Shown in pieces: positions 43,261-56,342 of a DNA stretch of 64,000 nt (the stretch's first letter is position 1; the number at the start of each line of letters is the position of its first letter). The stretch comes from Chionis minor. Lineage: Eukaryota > Chordata > Aves > Charadriiformes > Chionididae. Position numbers and translations under genes: made by a program. Location: assembly GCA_013398295.1 (NCBI GenBank), contig VZSF01010416.1, forward strand, positions 828,098 through 892,097, given 5' to 3'. The notes under the pieces are model-generated. The model saw nothing but the letters and a program-made list of their open reading frames with translations, did no database searches and was not told where the DNA came from.

Positions 43261-46200
43261 GCAGTCAGCAGCCTCTACAAATACACAGTGCAGCTTAAAT
43301 TCCCCAGTGTTAAAAATATATGCTTGACTGTAAAACACTCTACTTTTTTATATGGAAATAGCAGCTCACTGGGACAAAAGTGGCATTGCATTGCATGGCA
43401 TGCTGAAGCAATCTGGGGAAAAGAAAAACTATTACATACCAAAAATAAAAATACAAAGTAAATAAATAAATAAAGCCAATGGGACTGAATTTACAAACAT
43501 ATCAAAAACTTCCTAGGCAGAGACATTTACTTTCCATGCAAAAATATTTTCTTACCTGCTTTTATCTCCATTCTATATGCACACTGTACATCTCAGGGGA
43601 CTGACTGGCTGATATGTTACTGATTTTGGGGGGAGGGGGACATACAGAACTGACACATGCTTCTTTAGCAAGTAGCACAACCGTTCACTCAACATCCATT
43701 GGCCTCAAAAAGCAATTCTGTCCCCTTTTCCCTCTTTTCTCATTTTGTTTTGAACCACCACTGACAGATACCTTCAGCTTTCTTCTTTTTCATGCTGCAT
43801 AGGGAAAGCATCAGTAATTAATTCTGATCACTGGGAAGAAAAGCACAACTGTAAAGCATATCCAATGGAAAAACATGGTCAGAAACTCCCCACTTCCACT
43901 CCTGTCTGTCTGCATCTATAATGCACAAAGAACTGTGTATCCAAAAGAGAGAGGAAATGCACTTCTCGCTCAATATTTTGTGCTTGTAGTAGTCCAGCAG
44001 TGAAACAGAGAAAAATTAAAGCTCTGTTTAAGGTTCCACACAATGCATGAATAAACACCTCAGAATGAATGTGCACGTTAAATGGTCAGCAGGACCCTGG
44101 GAACACATCTGCTGCCAGACCGGGACAGACAGATAGACCCCCTAAGGACAATACCCACTTTCTGATACTGCTCAGTTCTTTGTGATACCTACTGCACGAT
44201 ACATCCGTGGTTTGACAGTACGTGTAGGCAGAGACCCAGTGATACTACACTTTAGTGTGGATTAAAGATAACCATTTCAGGGCTATTTATAATATAAGTA
44301 TTAGGAAAGCGACATTCACTCAAGAGGTACCATCTTTTCTCCAGCTCCTTCTTCCAGACTTCCTTCTACCAGGAAGTTTAAGCCTTGTAAATTTAAAACT
44401 GTCCTGTCAGCCACTGAATCCACCACCTGCCACACACAACTTGCCCCAGGTGAAGACAAATCAGGGAAGTTTTAGGCACCTGGTGCCCAAAGCAATTGCC
44501 TCATACACCAAATATCCCAATGGAGTTGGATACCTCTTAGCAAATTGTCACTTTTTTCTTGCCAGAGCATCATTCCACAAGATCCATCAGATCAAGCCTT
44601 TCCTGTCCTTCAAGCCACATTTGACTGCAAGCTTTGTGTGCTAAATACCTCCCTCAACACCACCTTCTCAAAGTAATAACATATCTAGTCCTTTTCTCTT
44701 TTAAGATATCTATTGAAATATTTTTCTGAATAATCTCCCTCTTCACTGAGTTTCACAGCTCAGTATCTGTGGGTACTAAGTCCTCTTTATTCACCAATTT
44801 TCACCCGTTCTACATATCTTCTTGGAAAGTATGGAGACATGGATCTGCCTGCTCCATGTTTGCCAGCAATTAAATGAAATCTATTTTTGTGAGCTAAGGG
44901 AAAGAGGAAACAGTTACTACCTCTTTGGAAACACCTCTGATGAAAGCATGCTCAGCGAAAACCCTCCACAGCGCATTTGTTTCTGGCAAACTTCAATTTG
45001 TAGAAGCACTCTGCATTACAGAAATGGTGGCATAACTTTGTCTCCTCTTAGTCCAGGTGGCAAAACAAAGCCAATTCTTTCCTTATTGGCAGTATACTAA
45101 GTGCTGACACTGCACTGTGCACACCGTACATCTTGAACTAGCAGGGTTCCCAAGCCAGGCTGCTTTTACCATGAAGAAGCACCAGCAATCCCTCAATAAA
45201 AGGGATAACAATAAGGAAACAGCAGGCATGCTTGGACAGAAACACTTCATGACAAAGTGCTTGACTTCCTGCAAGGGTGATATCTGCACAGACATGGAAG
45301 GAGGAATTCAGGTATAACAGGAACACTGAATTTTATGGCTAAATAAAAAATATGCTAAGAAGTAGGATGCCTCTGGTGGATAGACCTGGGCTGCTCATCT
45401 TGGCATCCAGGTCCCGGTGATTAACCCCTTAGCTAGCGTTAGGTCAAAACGTTATCTCGTTTCTAGAATAGAGAATGATGTGCCACTAAACAAACACGGT
45501 TTACTCTTGGAGGGAAAGAAACACTGAATTATTTTAAGAAATGCCAAAGGTAGAATAGTACCTAATTTGTGATTTTAGAAAAACAGCTGTATAAAAATAA
45601 AAATAAGCAAGAAAAAAGTCAAAATTTTGTCTGCTATAATTAAACTGATAGATCTCTCTAAACACACAATTTGTAAGTTTCTTCATTTAGACGCCACTAT
45701 CTTTGGGCCTAGAGCAAGTCTCTCAATAGCTTGACAACAGAGTTTTATGGGATTTGGTATGGGGATTTAGACGTGTTTTCCTTTTAATTAGTGACGCCTC
45801 TAAATTTCACAGCATGCTTTGAAATTCCAAACCTACCTTACATTTTACACCCTTTTCCTCCTGTAGAAACATATGAACTGGAATAATCTTACAAAACAGC
45901 ACTAATATTTCCTTCCTCAAAGGATCCAAAATGTTCTAGGCCTTTACTCACCATTAACAAGGAACTACCTCTGCATTAAAATATGGGTAACTGCTTAACA
46001 GCATACAGCAACACCAAAAAGACTTTAAGACAAGAATGAAGAGCAACGAGTCTACATGAGAAGTTCAGAGAGACAAAAGATCGTTACGTCTGCATCACAC
46101 TTTGGTGAAGAGAGATAGCTGCTAGAACATCAACCGTTAACGTCAGGATTTAGTATTATATATCATATAATCCAAGGGCACGTGGAATTAAAAAAAAAAA

Positions 46201-47523
46201 AAAGAAGCCGCACTGAATTATTTCTATATCTTCTGAGCCAGTGGAAGACAGACAGACAGTTACTTCAGCAAGCAGAGACTTAATTCTCTGTGTTCAGAAC
46301 TGCTTAACGGAGGGGTCTGGAGAAGTGAAAGGACGGACTTCACTCAACACTTTGGAGTCATGGAAACTCCTAAAAAAGCAGCCTTTTCAATATCCTGCTT
46401 CCAGATGGGTACAAGTGGATTCTTCTTAGCTATTTATAGTCACTCTGACTTCTGGTTTCTACCAGAACACAGAATAAAAAGAGCAACAAAAGGATGTTAT
46501 GCATGTATTTTGAACCCAACAAAACATTTGGTTTACCCTTGGGGAATACAAAGTCAATGGTCCTTGGAGCAATTTTGACTGGTATTTAATTCTACTGCTT
46601 AGTGTAGGCACTCAGGGAAACAGTTCTTGTGCTATTTCAGTAGCTTTAGCGTCACACTGCATAGAAGCTAAAAATCTCTCTGTCCTCATCTCTCTAACAT
46701 TTCACTGGAACGACAGAGATGGGGAAAGAACTCAGCAAATACGGTGCCTTGAGTAGCTAGTGGCATGCATAAAAGGAATCAAGGAAGATGTAATTCCAGG
46801 TATTTTATTATACTCCAATTTTCACCCAATCTGATTGTAACCAGCCATTTTCAGAGCAAATACTTTCTCTTTCAGAGAAGCCTCAGAAGCGTAGACTTTT
46901 TTTTTGTCAGTATGAGAGTAACTTAGTGCATTGTTGATTTATACCAAGGAGCAGGTGAGATAACTTGAGGCCAACTTTAAGTTTTTCCATTTAATAAACA
47001 ACGGGCAAATGCAACACATCACTGTATTGTATGCTGTGGAAATACTATTTGCTCGTTTGATTTCCACAAAAGAGCTGAGGCTTTTGTAAAGAATGTTTTG
47101 TGTTCCTGCAGATGATGTGAAAAACATTGATTAATCAGGCAATTAATAAAGCATCCCAAAAATATATCTATTTAATCTAAACATGCATTCAGTTACACGA
47201 GTACTCTGATGGGCCTAGAAATGCATTTTTTCTCATGTCAAGCCTTTCACTTCCTCCTAAAAACCTCGTGAAAAGAATAGGCAACAACAGAGTCAGAGGT
47301 CAACAACTCTTAAAAAATCACACATGAGTTCAGGTTCCCCATGAGTTACGGGCAATAGCTGGTATAAGAACTACCAAAGGACTTCTTATGTTTCAGTTCT
47401 TCCATCACTAGTTGAATTACCAGCTAGAGCTAGCTAGCTGAAATGCATACTAACAAATCCGAGTGGTCATTATGTTCTCAATTTCAAGTTTCAGGCTATT
47501 TTTGCTAGCTTACTAAGATTTTG
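43261..47523. other. Long unique AT-rich non-coding stretch
   Basis: No gene is recognised in about 4.3 kb. An (AAAT) repeat lies at 43456-43474 and an A14 run at 46190-46203. Frames of 60-129 codons (for example 44255-44644 +) have no domain. AT-rich enhancer-like texture occurs at 45580-45700 and 47130-47240. Confidence 0.5.
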
Positions 47524-47550
47524 TCTTTTTTTTTCTTTCTTTCTTTCTTT
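47524..47550 (+). repeat. (TTTC) microsatellite
   Basis: A T run followed by four TTTC units. Simple repeat. Confidence 0.85.
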
Positions 47551-49254
47551 ATAATGTATAGGGTCAATGCATTCCTGAGTGCTGCAGCTGAGATTTCAAA
47601 TTCCAGACAATGGCTGGGAGGAAGTGGCACTGACTTGGCAGGCGCAAGACATAAGTTCTGTTCTCAGCTGTGCAATTTATTTCCTCTCTCCCTTTGCACA
47701 TGCCTTTTTCTTCTCCCCTAATACATTTGTCCATCTAAATTGTACAGCCTTCTCGGCAAGGATGGTCTTTCTCTTAGTATTTGTATCTGGCATCACTCAA
47801 TAGGGCTCCTGTTTCCTCTTGAGTCTTGAGCAGTATTGTAAGTCAAGCAGTTAAGAAGAGCAAAAAGCCTGATTATTCTGCCTAAAAAAGTCCTTAATGG
47901 AACTAACACTGTGCAGATGGGAGAACAGATACATCATATGACTATTTTGCTCCATTGCACAACAAAGAGTCAACTGTGAGCAGCTCTCTAACAAGCTGGA
48001 TGTTGGTAATTTTTTGTCCAGGCCAATCAGCAAATACTGATAAATAACAAGTGAGTATGCATTTACAAGTGATTTATTAACCCAAACTAGGGGCCGACAT
48101 TGTAGCACAAACTATACTAAAAACAAATGGGCATACTTAGTTTGCTCTCTCCAGTAGAGGCATCTTCACTGGTGATAATGGAGACTTGGACCGCAGACTC
48201 TGCAGGGCACAGATTTTGCTCTGCGTTCATACAACAGTTGGCACAGTGGGATCCTGGTCCATTACGAGATGTCATGAATGCTAAATTAACACAAATACAT
48301 ATTTAGTAAGGAGCAAATGATAGATGTTTTGTGGACAGACTGTTGTATTATTTGGATTAGAGTTCTACTATAGCCCAGGCAGTTCTAAGAAAATACTATA
48401 AAGATGCCCGGAGTATATTCAGGAGCTGTCTGCAATATTCAATCAACTGAAGTGATTCGAAGCACTGCTGGTATTGGCGAGCATACTTTGCTGTATTCAT
48501 TTGTGAGCCGTTACATACAGAAATCTGAGCACACAAGAGATCTAGAATCACAAGTAATATCTGACAGAAGTCTTTACATTTTAGAAATTCAGCCATCAAC
48601 ATCTGCTGAGCTGGGCTCTGTTTAGATGAGATTTATGGAAAAGCTATTGATTAAACTACAGCTTTAGATCCGTTTACCACTTACACAAACAATTAAATAC
48701 ATTACAGAGCTGAATAGCATTTCAAATTATAGGGGTTTCTGCTTCCAAAAGCACTTAAAAACATTACCCACAGACATACATATATATGTTTGCACTGTTT
48801 AATTGACATTGTTTTCCCAACTCCTTCAAGTCACCTGTAATATCAAGTCAATTAAGTATTATTTTCCCAACCTATTTACTGAGCTACCTAGCAATCAATC
48901 CACCTACACACAGAGTGAACAAATGCTCATGGGGGATGGTAGAGCTTAAAAAACTGCTGAAAAACTGTCAGCCTCCTCCAATGGCAGCCAGGCGCGTAGC
49001 TTTGCAGGATTACACAGCCTGACATCTTGCAGAAAATAAGTCCATGGGATAAAAGCTCCATATTCTGACAGTGCCATTTCTTCTCTGCAAATCAATACAC
49101 TCCTGCATGGAATAGAGTTACTATTTCAAGTTATACACATGCTAAACATGTTTTGGATTACACCGGTATAAATAAATAGATGAGAACATATTTCTTTTCC
49201 ATCTCTGGGCATGAGGTCATCTTTAAAACAGAAACTAGTGCTGGGGTAGGGCAG
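47551..49254. other. Unique non-coding DNA
   Basis: No gene is recognised. Short frames of 66-85 codons have no domain. AT-rich sequence at 48640-48900 has TAATTGACATTG- and CAATTAAG-type words. A TATATAT run lies near 48780-48787. Confidence 0.5.
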
Positions 49255-49340
49255 TAACCTGGGACACTCAGGTAAATCACGTTCCTGTCATTGTCACACA
49301 CTTCCCAGGTGACCTTAGGCACGTCATGCAGGGCCTGGCT
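49255..49340 (+). repeat. MIR-like SINE remnant, sense
   Basis: GTAACCTGGGACACTCAGGT, ATCACGTTCCTGTCATTGTC and CACACTTCCCAGGTGACCTTA followed by GGCACGTCATGCAGG follow the sense MIR core (CTGTGTGACCTTGGGCAAGTCA-type, recalled). Diverged and without a clear 3' tail. Confidence 0.5.
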
Positions 49341-52300
49341 TCCAAAGGGGACTGTGCACCGAGTGGGGATGCAGTAAATCCCAGGTGCTCGGTCTCAGCT
49401 GGTCACCCCATCTCAGCTCATCCACCAGCTCCCAGCATACTCAGCGAACTCAACGGTCGCCTCTGCAATATGTTAAATTTTCTTGTGCGTGCGTGGCAGT
49501 GATGAAGGGAACAGAGATAAAGATATAACAATTGCCTTTCTGCAAAGCTAGTCTAAATCAGGGTCAGTTAGGCTCGCAGGTGATGTATTTGAAAAGTGTC
49601 ACTGAGGTCTCTCTCACTAGGAAGCGTGTGGGGTCGAGGAGCAGGAGAGCTTGTCCTATCGTCTGCCACACAAAGCTTTGCCATGGCTCTGAAAGGAGCT
49701 GACATATAGGGCCCATCTTGTGAGAGGGCATATGATCCCACTGACAAATACTTTTTTGTCTATGTATTCTGTTCCCTAACCTCCTAAATCAAAGCATTAA
49801 ACCCTTTTTTCCCTCCTTTTGTTTGTGCTGCATCTCAAACTCCATCCCTGAGCACCAGTAGTGTCCCTAGCACAAGGGGGCTCCAATTTACAGAGGAAAA
49901 TCTGGGTCTTTCAACATGAACCAAACAATAATAAATCCTAGCAGTACACTGTACAGAGCCAGCATGAGGCTGAAATCAGAGATGGCTATAAAGCTCTTTC
50001 AGACTGAAAACTACTATTATTTGTATTGCTTCATTTAGTAGAATGGCAAGTCATACCCCTGTACAAATACGTACATTTTTGGGCACCAAGCCAGGCACTA
50101 AAACAATAGCAACTGTGACTTGTCAGGTGAGACAAGATCAATCAGGCCAGGATTTGGAGTTCAAATCACTATTGAAAATAGAGCTTCCTGGGAGCTAAAG
50201 CAAACTAAATTAAAGCACAGGTATTCATACTGCCAGAGCATCTCAAAATGAAATTTAAAGGGCTTCTTCACAGAGATCGGAGGGTAATGCAAACAAATGC
50301 CCATGAATATTTGTTCACATTTTACAAGCCTTTGCTTTGGACATTTTCACCCGCCTTCAGTACTTTAGTGTGTGTTCAAGTGATCTACATTTCACGGTTC
50401 AAAAGTCACAGCATTTCAGCGTTCACTGCAAATGGGTTGTCTAACATTTCCAGTTGGGGAATAATACCAGATGATTCCCCCTGCTCAGCTGCATCTGTTA
50501 AGACAGTCCAACTTCTGAATCCAATACCGTATGAAAATTGGAAACTTTCTTTCTCCTCAGACCATGCTAGTTTTAGCAAAGGTACCTGCTTAGAGTTTTC
50601 AGAGTAGTGTTACTTTTTTCCCCTGCCTTCTGTGCTCATCTCAGCCAGGGCTGAAGAAAGGTCTAAAACTCAAGTCTCCAGCACGATGACCCTTTGCTAC
50701 TTTATCCCTAATACCTGTTCCTCCCTTTACGCTCTCTGTGCTCATCTTCACTCACTAACCAGTTGATGTGCCTACGCATACTGTACAATGAGACACACTG
50801 GCAGCTGTCACAGCATCACTGAACCTATTGTTTGATGCGGTGCATGCGTACTCTTTTTCACAGCACTTTTAGCCTGCCTTTTCATCACATTCAATGTGAA
50901 TATACCACAAGGAAGGAACAGAATTTCTGTTTAAATCAGCCACTGTTATGTTGTACTGACAACAGTTCTGGAACGGACATTTTATCCCTTATTGGTCTTT
51001 TTCATAAGAAAAACACATTGCCTCCGTAAATCTTTTCTGTGAGTCCACAGGGTCATCTATTTGCCAAAAGAGCAATTATTGATTATTCCCAGTCTACAGC
51101 TTCTGTTGCTGTTCCTGAAAGTGTGTGTCCATTTCTAATCAGAGCTAGGGTTATGACACAGCTTTTATCATCTGCTTTCCTGGAAAACAGCAATATCCCA
51201 ACAATATCCACAAGCAACACGGTGGTGCAAAGCACCAGAAAGAATGGGTTCTTAGTGAAGGATCTTCTTTTATTAGAATCCTATATTTTAGCAAGGTTGA
51301 TGCCCTGCAGATCAGTCAAATCAGCTGCAAGTGCAGTCCATCCTCAGAGTCTGTCTGAGCAGGAATCTCTGCCAGCTCTTTCTAGCACATAAAGGCTTAG
51401 AGGAAAAAATAAGCAGTGTTTCAAAATACCAGTTAGGCATAAGACTTAGCCAGGCATTTAGAGTAACGATCAATTGCTTGAAATTTCGAATCTGGGTGTT
51501 CTGATCATTCTTGCTCACTAAATAATCACATTCTCTCACCAAGGGACAGCAAAAGACATGGATCTACTAACTGATGTTCAGAGGTTTTGTATGAAAACCT
51601 CAGCCATTGCTGGGACTAACTGGCCCCACAAAATGCCAGTGACACTCCTTTTTAGATCATTAGTTTGAGTCAGTGATGATGGTTTGAAGGGGCCACTGTG
51701 AAATGAGTTTCTAATAATCATCATGTGTACAGACAGCATTTCAGAGTGGGCTGGGATGCCCCATGTCAGCCTTTACTTTATGTTCATGTGTTTAATCCCC
51801 GTATCAGTTAATTCACACCCATTTAAGAGTACCAGCCTGGGAAAATAAATCCTCAGATAACCCGCACAGTCAAATAATCCACCAAATCAGATGTGGAGGG
51901 ATGACCAGGGATAGAGAAACTATTAGGAAAAAAGGCACAGACCGTGGCAGTCAGAAGCAGTAGAGCTTGTAGAGGAAAAGGGATGCTGAGGTAAATGTCC
52001 CCTCATCTTATCCGTAAGTGTGGGGAGAGACCACGCTGCTCCTGGAGCGTTTTGGCTTGTTTTTTCACAGAGAATGAGCAGCCTGTTCATGAGAGAATGT
52101 AATACTATATGGAATAAATGAGATTTGAAAACTGCATCTTTTCCACCCACACTACAATGGGCATTATTGCTAGCAGCCAGCCGTGGGAATAGCTGGGTAG
52201 ACAACCAGCTTTAATTAGGAAGAAGGCATATTCTTCTCAGGAGAAAGCCAGGCTTGCAAATGTTTGCATTGAGCACATTCCATGGATTTTAGACATAGCA

Positions 52301-53760
52301 CCATTTGCAAAGCAAGGTCTGATTGAAAATGAGTGCACTGTAGGGCATCATTTTCAAAAATCCTGCACAGGATATTCCTCCAGACAAGCAACAGAGGACA
52401 GGTTTTCAGATGGTGTCACTTCTTACTCTGTGAATTGTAGGTGATGCATTCATCCAAAATACCAAGTGTCAGAAACAAGGGCCACAACGTCCGCAAGGGC
52501 TGAGCCCTCTGAAACGTCACAGACCCCTGAGCTGGCACTTGAGCAACTCAGGCTGAGCTGGAAAATTGTTTAGGGCTCTGTTGCTGGGTTTCCTATGGGG
52601 CCTTGGCATGTGTGGCCAAACTTGGTCTGCACTGACGCTGGGAATGAGCAAGTTGGACTGTCTGTGTAAGGTATAAACAATTGCACCTCCTTAAATCCCA
52701 ATGATGTTATTAAGGGAACTTCCTTTAGGAACGCAAGGGGTTAGGAAGGCCAGATCGCGCAAGAGTTCCCCAAGTAAATTTGGCCCTTCATTCGTGACAC
52801 ATCTCCAGCTGACCCTCAGAAGCATTACTCCTTCATGAAGTCCACCGCTGCCTTGGCTGCCAGAGCTGACATAAGAGAGATGGAAGAAGTTGTTGCTAAA
52901 GAGCATTTTGCAAGCTCAACATTTGTAGAAACTGTTTTGACGCCCTTCCTGCATTTGTGTTGTTTTTAGAAAACTGTTTGAAAACAGAAAGCTGATTATT
53001 GTTCATGGCGAAAAGCTGAAATGTTGTGTTGTTTATTCTGCTTTGGAAGTGTTTCGGCTGCAGACATCTGAACCTGGCTCCATTTCACTTCTGAATGGCT
53101 TCCAGCCTCCCCGGGAGACATACTCACACACACAACCCTGTCCTCTTGCCCTCCTACTAGCAGGCTGCCACCAAGCCAGGAGGTGCTGCTTCCTCTAAAG
53201 TAGTCATCAATGTCAGCACATGAATCCACTGACAGATGGAGACTGAAAGTCATGAAAAAAACCAGTCCTGCCCTAGAGATCAAATCCATCAGCTTCCCAC
53301 CATGTCTCACTCCTCTTGCTCGCCCAGGAACTGACTCCCTAAGTTCCCCTGGAAGACAAATCTCCCTAGGGCCAAAGCACAAAGCTGCCAAGAAGCTGGC
53401 TGAGCTGGGGTTTTGTTGTTTCACACTGTAATTACACATTAAGATTTGGAATGTTTTTCTGGCGTTTTTTTTTAGAGGCAGCTGAGCCTCTCTGGCCTGT
53501 CCCATCCAGATGGCGCTCCAACTGGATGCGAATCTTCAGACAACACTTTTCAAACTTGAACTAAAAGCCCAACAACAACAACAAGAAAATGTAACTGAGT
53601 GAATTCTGTGCCTGTGAAAGAAACACAGCTGCGAGAGGGTAGGAAAATAATAGCCCAATCCTCTAAATGCCTCAGGTGTCTGTAATAGACACACTGACCT
53701 GACTTTTAGTGGCTGGGGTCCAGGTGGCACCCAAGGGTCAGGATCTGGCCCATTCACTCC
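49341..53760. other. Long unique non-coding stretch
   Basis: No gene is recognised in about 4.4 kb. Frames of up to 169 codons on the minus strand (52996-53505) and 119 codons on the + strand (50248-50607) have no domain. The 169-codon frame overlaps a 73-codon + frame. An (ACA) run lies at 53573-53585. Confidence 0.5.
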
Positions 53761-54222
53761 TTGCAGGGCATATTGAGAGAGGCCGGTGCCCCAGGAGGGG
53801 ACAGAAGCCATCTGCATGCTGAGCCGGAGCTCCACGGAGGGAGCCAGAAGGAAACAACAGGCACAAGCGAGCGCCATAAATCCTCCTGCTCTGTGGTGCC
53901 TGCAGCAGGGCTGGACAGAAGGCTGCTCCATCCACACAGGCCCTTGTCCTTGGACTCGTTTCCACTTGTACGTCAGGGTGCTTTAACAGAAATCCCATGC
54001 ACAAGCCTGGGAAGACAGATGCTGCCTCCAAGCTCCCTCCTGCCAGAGGGAGGTCCCACATGCCGAGCTCCACAGCCTTGTGGCCTCTCTCACCCTCCTC
54101 CTGACCCCAAAGCGCGCCCACTCCTTCCTACAAGGCAGCACAGATCTGAGAGTAGGATGCTCCTACCCAGACCATCACCAGGGGAGACAGGCCAAGAATG
54201 TGCCTCTTGGGTTGGGAATCAC
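53761..54222 (+). other. GC-rich block with an open frame running into a CR1
   Basis: A 230-codon frame starts at ATG 53761 and stays open to the CR1 stop at 54451-54453. The first roughly 155 codons are not CR1-like and show no domain. The last roughly 70 codons are the CR1 ORF2 tail. A 127-codon minus frame and 66- and 73-codon + frames overlap it, as expected from GC-rich, stop-poor sequence. The fusion looks accidental. Confidence 0.5.
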
Positions 54223-54541
54223 GTTGGAGAGGGACTTTTTACAAGGGCATGTAGTGATAGGACAAAGGGTAATGGCTTCAAACTGGAAGAGGATAGATTA
54301 GAAGGATTAGGAAGAAATCTTCCAATTAGGAAGAAATTTTTCACTCTGAGGGCGGGGAGGCACTGGAACAGGCTGCCCAGGGAAGCCGTAGCTGCCCCAT
54401 CCCTGGAAGTGTTCAAGGCCAGGTTGGATGGAGCTTTGAGCAACCTGGTCTAGTGGGAGGTGTCCCTGCCCGTGGCAGGGGGTTGGAACTAGATGATCTT
54501 TAAGGTCCTTTCCAACCCAAACCATTCTATGGTTCTATGAC
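54223..54541 (+). mobile_element. CR1 LINE 3' fragment, sense, with internal microduplication
   Basis: Starts TTGGAGAGGGACTTTTTACAAG and runs to the terminal CATTCTATGGTTCTATGA. The open frame to TAG at 54451-54453 encodes the ORF2 tail with SDRTKGNGFKLEEDRL, IRKKFFTLRAG and [19 protein letters not shown]. The 3' UTR carries GTGTCCCTGCCCGTGGCAGG and GTTGGAACTAGATGATCTTT, as in the copy at 26957-27143. A 19-base-period duplication (ATTAGGAAGAAATCTT at 54306, ATTAGGAAGAAATTTT at 54325) has lengthened the coding tail without breaking the frame. 5'-truncated and immobile. Confidence 0.95.
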
Positions 54542-56059
54542 ATTAACTGGTATGCCCTGCTTTGGGGGTAGGTGTTTATCTAAAAGGTGATTCCACAAAA
54601 GGTGCTACCTACCTCCATTTTCAGAACTAAGCAGTTACATCTGATTTGGGGAGAGCTTCACCTTGCCATGGGGTGCCATCTGCTCAGAGGGTGTGGGTCA
54701 GAGTGGGACCTTTGCAGTGCCACGCTGCCATTTCGGTGACGGGGAGGCTCCGAGGCATGCTGCACAGAGCACAAGCTTTATTCTGGGCATTTAGACACAA
54801 TTGACATTAAAAAGGGAGGTGTCACTAGGGTCACTAGGTGCTATAAAAGATGGGCTCTGAAAAGTGGCGTTTAAAAGGTAAGGCATTTTAGCACATAATT
54901 TTTTAAGCATATGCCAGAAATCCCTATGGATTTTGGTTTGGGTACCCAAGTCCTTTCCTAGATCCTAACTTCAGATCCTGTATTTTACAGAGCAGATGTA
55001 GGCATCAACATGGCAGATCTCCTCCACTGCCTTTCCACCACGGACTGCACCAACCCTGTACTGCTGCTCTTACAGTCCTCCCATAAACTGACCTCTGAAG
55101 AACAGCAAGCAATAGCAAGGACCTCCATGATGTGTCACTCTATCTGTAGGCTCCTGAGACCTTATTAGATGAACACGTTGAGGCACAGGCATGGAGTCAC
55201 CAACTATACCTGAACTGTAAGGCATGGGCCACATATGTCTTTGCTTCCAAAATACCAAGCCAGTATGGCCTGGGTTCATAGTAAAATGTGATGCAGTCCC
55301 TCTGGAAGTTGACATAGGTTGTTGTTGTTCGGTTTTGGTTTTCATTTTGTTTTTTCATTTAAACTCAGAAACAAGAAAGGGCAATTGCCAAGAAGCTCTG
55401 TCTGTCAGAACTGAATCAAGACCATAAAGTTGTGTAGATAGGAACAGTTGTTGGAGGCAAATACTAATTTTTGATCCTACAGGGTAAAGGATTTCTACCC
55501 CTTCCAGAACAACCATGCAACTATTTGCGCCAATTCATTTCTATGAGTCCAGATCCTGGGGAGCCAGCATGATGCCTGATGCAAGAATAGCAAGCTAGTA
55601 CATGACAATCCAGAAGAAACTAAATTTGAGCTCCTTTCAGATCACCTACCGGGTGATTATAAAGGAAGCCCCTCCATCTAAATGGCTTCAGGTTAATTTT
55701 CTTCATCTGTTTCACACTTCCTCCCCTTTATCTCCCCACTTCTCCAACAATACAAACGATGTTGGCTTGGACATATTTTCTCTCCAGCAGTTCAATAATT
55801 TGGAGACAGCGATGCATCAGAGCTCTCTGTTGGAAAGCACATTCAAACATTTACTATTCACTCCTACGCTGATTACTCACTCAGAGTGCTTAAAAAAATA
55901 ATAATAGCAACATTAAAAACCAACAAAAATACCAGCCTAAAACAAAAATGGTAATATGGAAGTATGGAGCATTAAAATAAACTCTGTCTTCCTTGCCAAA
56001 CTCATTAATAATTTTGGCTTTCCAAAAAAAAAAAGAAAAAAGAAAAAGATTTGGATTGC
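54542..56059. other. Unique non-coding DNA
   Basis: No gene is recognised. Frames of 91 and 99 codons (55070-55345 -, 55602-55901 +) lack domains. An A-rich tract lies at 56022-56048. Confidence 0.5.
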
Positions 56060-56290
56060 TCTGCTCTTCAAGTATCAAAACATCCAATTAACACAGCTAA
56101 TTAGCGTCACAAACAGCAGTCAAAAGAATGGTAATTTAGATTCAGGATTTCAAAGGTTTCTTAATCCCAGGCCAATGCAACTAATCTCTCAGAGGCTGAA
56201 AGTGTTTTGTTATTGCAATGCAATTGTATAGCATCCCATCAATTAGTGGCATTGCAGGGAACACTCGCTTGCATGATTCATTTGTCTAAT
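56060..56290. promoter_or_regulatory. Candidate conserved non-coding block
   Basis: Repeat-free AT-rich sequence with CATCCAATTAACACAGC, TAATTAGCGTCACAAACAGC, AATGCAACTAATCTCTC, GTTATTGCAATGCAATTG and CATCAATTAGTGGCATTGC. Homeodomain cores and a C/EBP-like TTGCAATGCAA word recur. Regulatory role inferred. Confidence 0.38.
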
Positions 56291-56296
56291 CAGAAC

Positions 56297-56342
56297 AACA
56301 AAAAAAAAAAAAGAAAAGAGGGGGAGGGGGAGAAAAAGGAAC
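56297..56342 (+). repeat. A-rich then purine low-complexity tract
   Basis: CAACA followed by about 12 A, then GAAAAGAGGGGGAGGGGGAG and AAAAAGGAAC. Simple low-complexity sequence. Confidence 0.85.

Noticed and set aside
44340..44690. Possible L2-type LINE 3' remnant (CCTTCAAGCCACATTTGACTG, CACCACCTTCTCAAAG)
   Set aside because: Resemblance is limited to short pyrimidine-rich phrases. No ordered set of landmarks could be followed.
47590..47710. Possible MIR-like SINE (GTTCTGTTCTCAGCTGTGCA)
   Set aside because: The expected TGTGACCTTGGGCAAG core does not follow, so the match is not supported.
52996..53505. 169-codon minus-strand open frame
   Set aside because: No recognised domain, no splice or promoter context, and an overlapping + strand frame. 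Length is within what chance can give in a large window.
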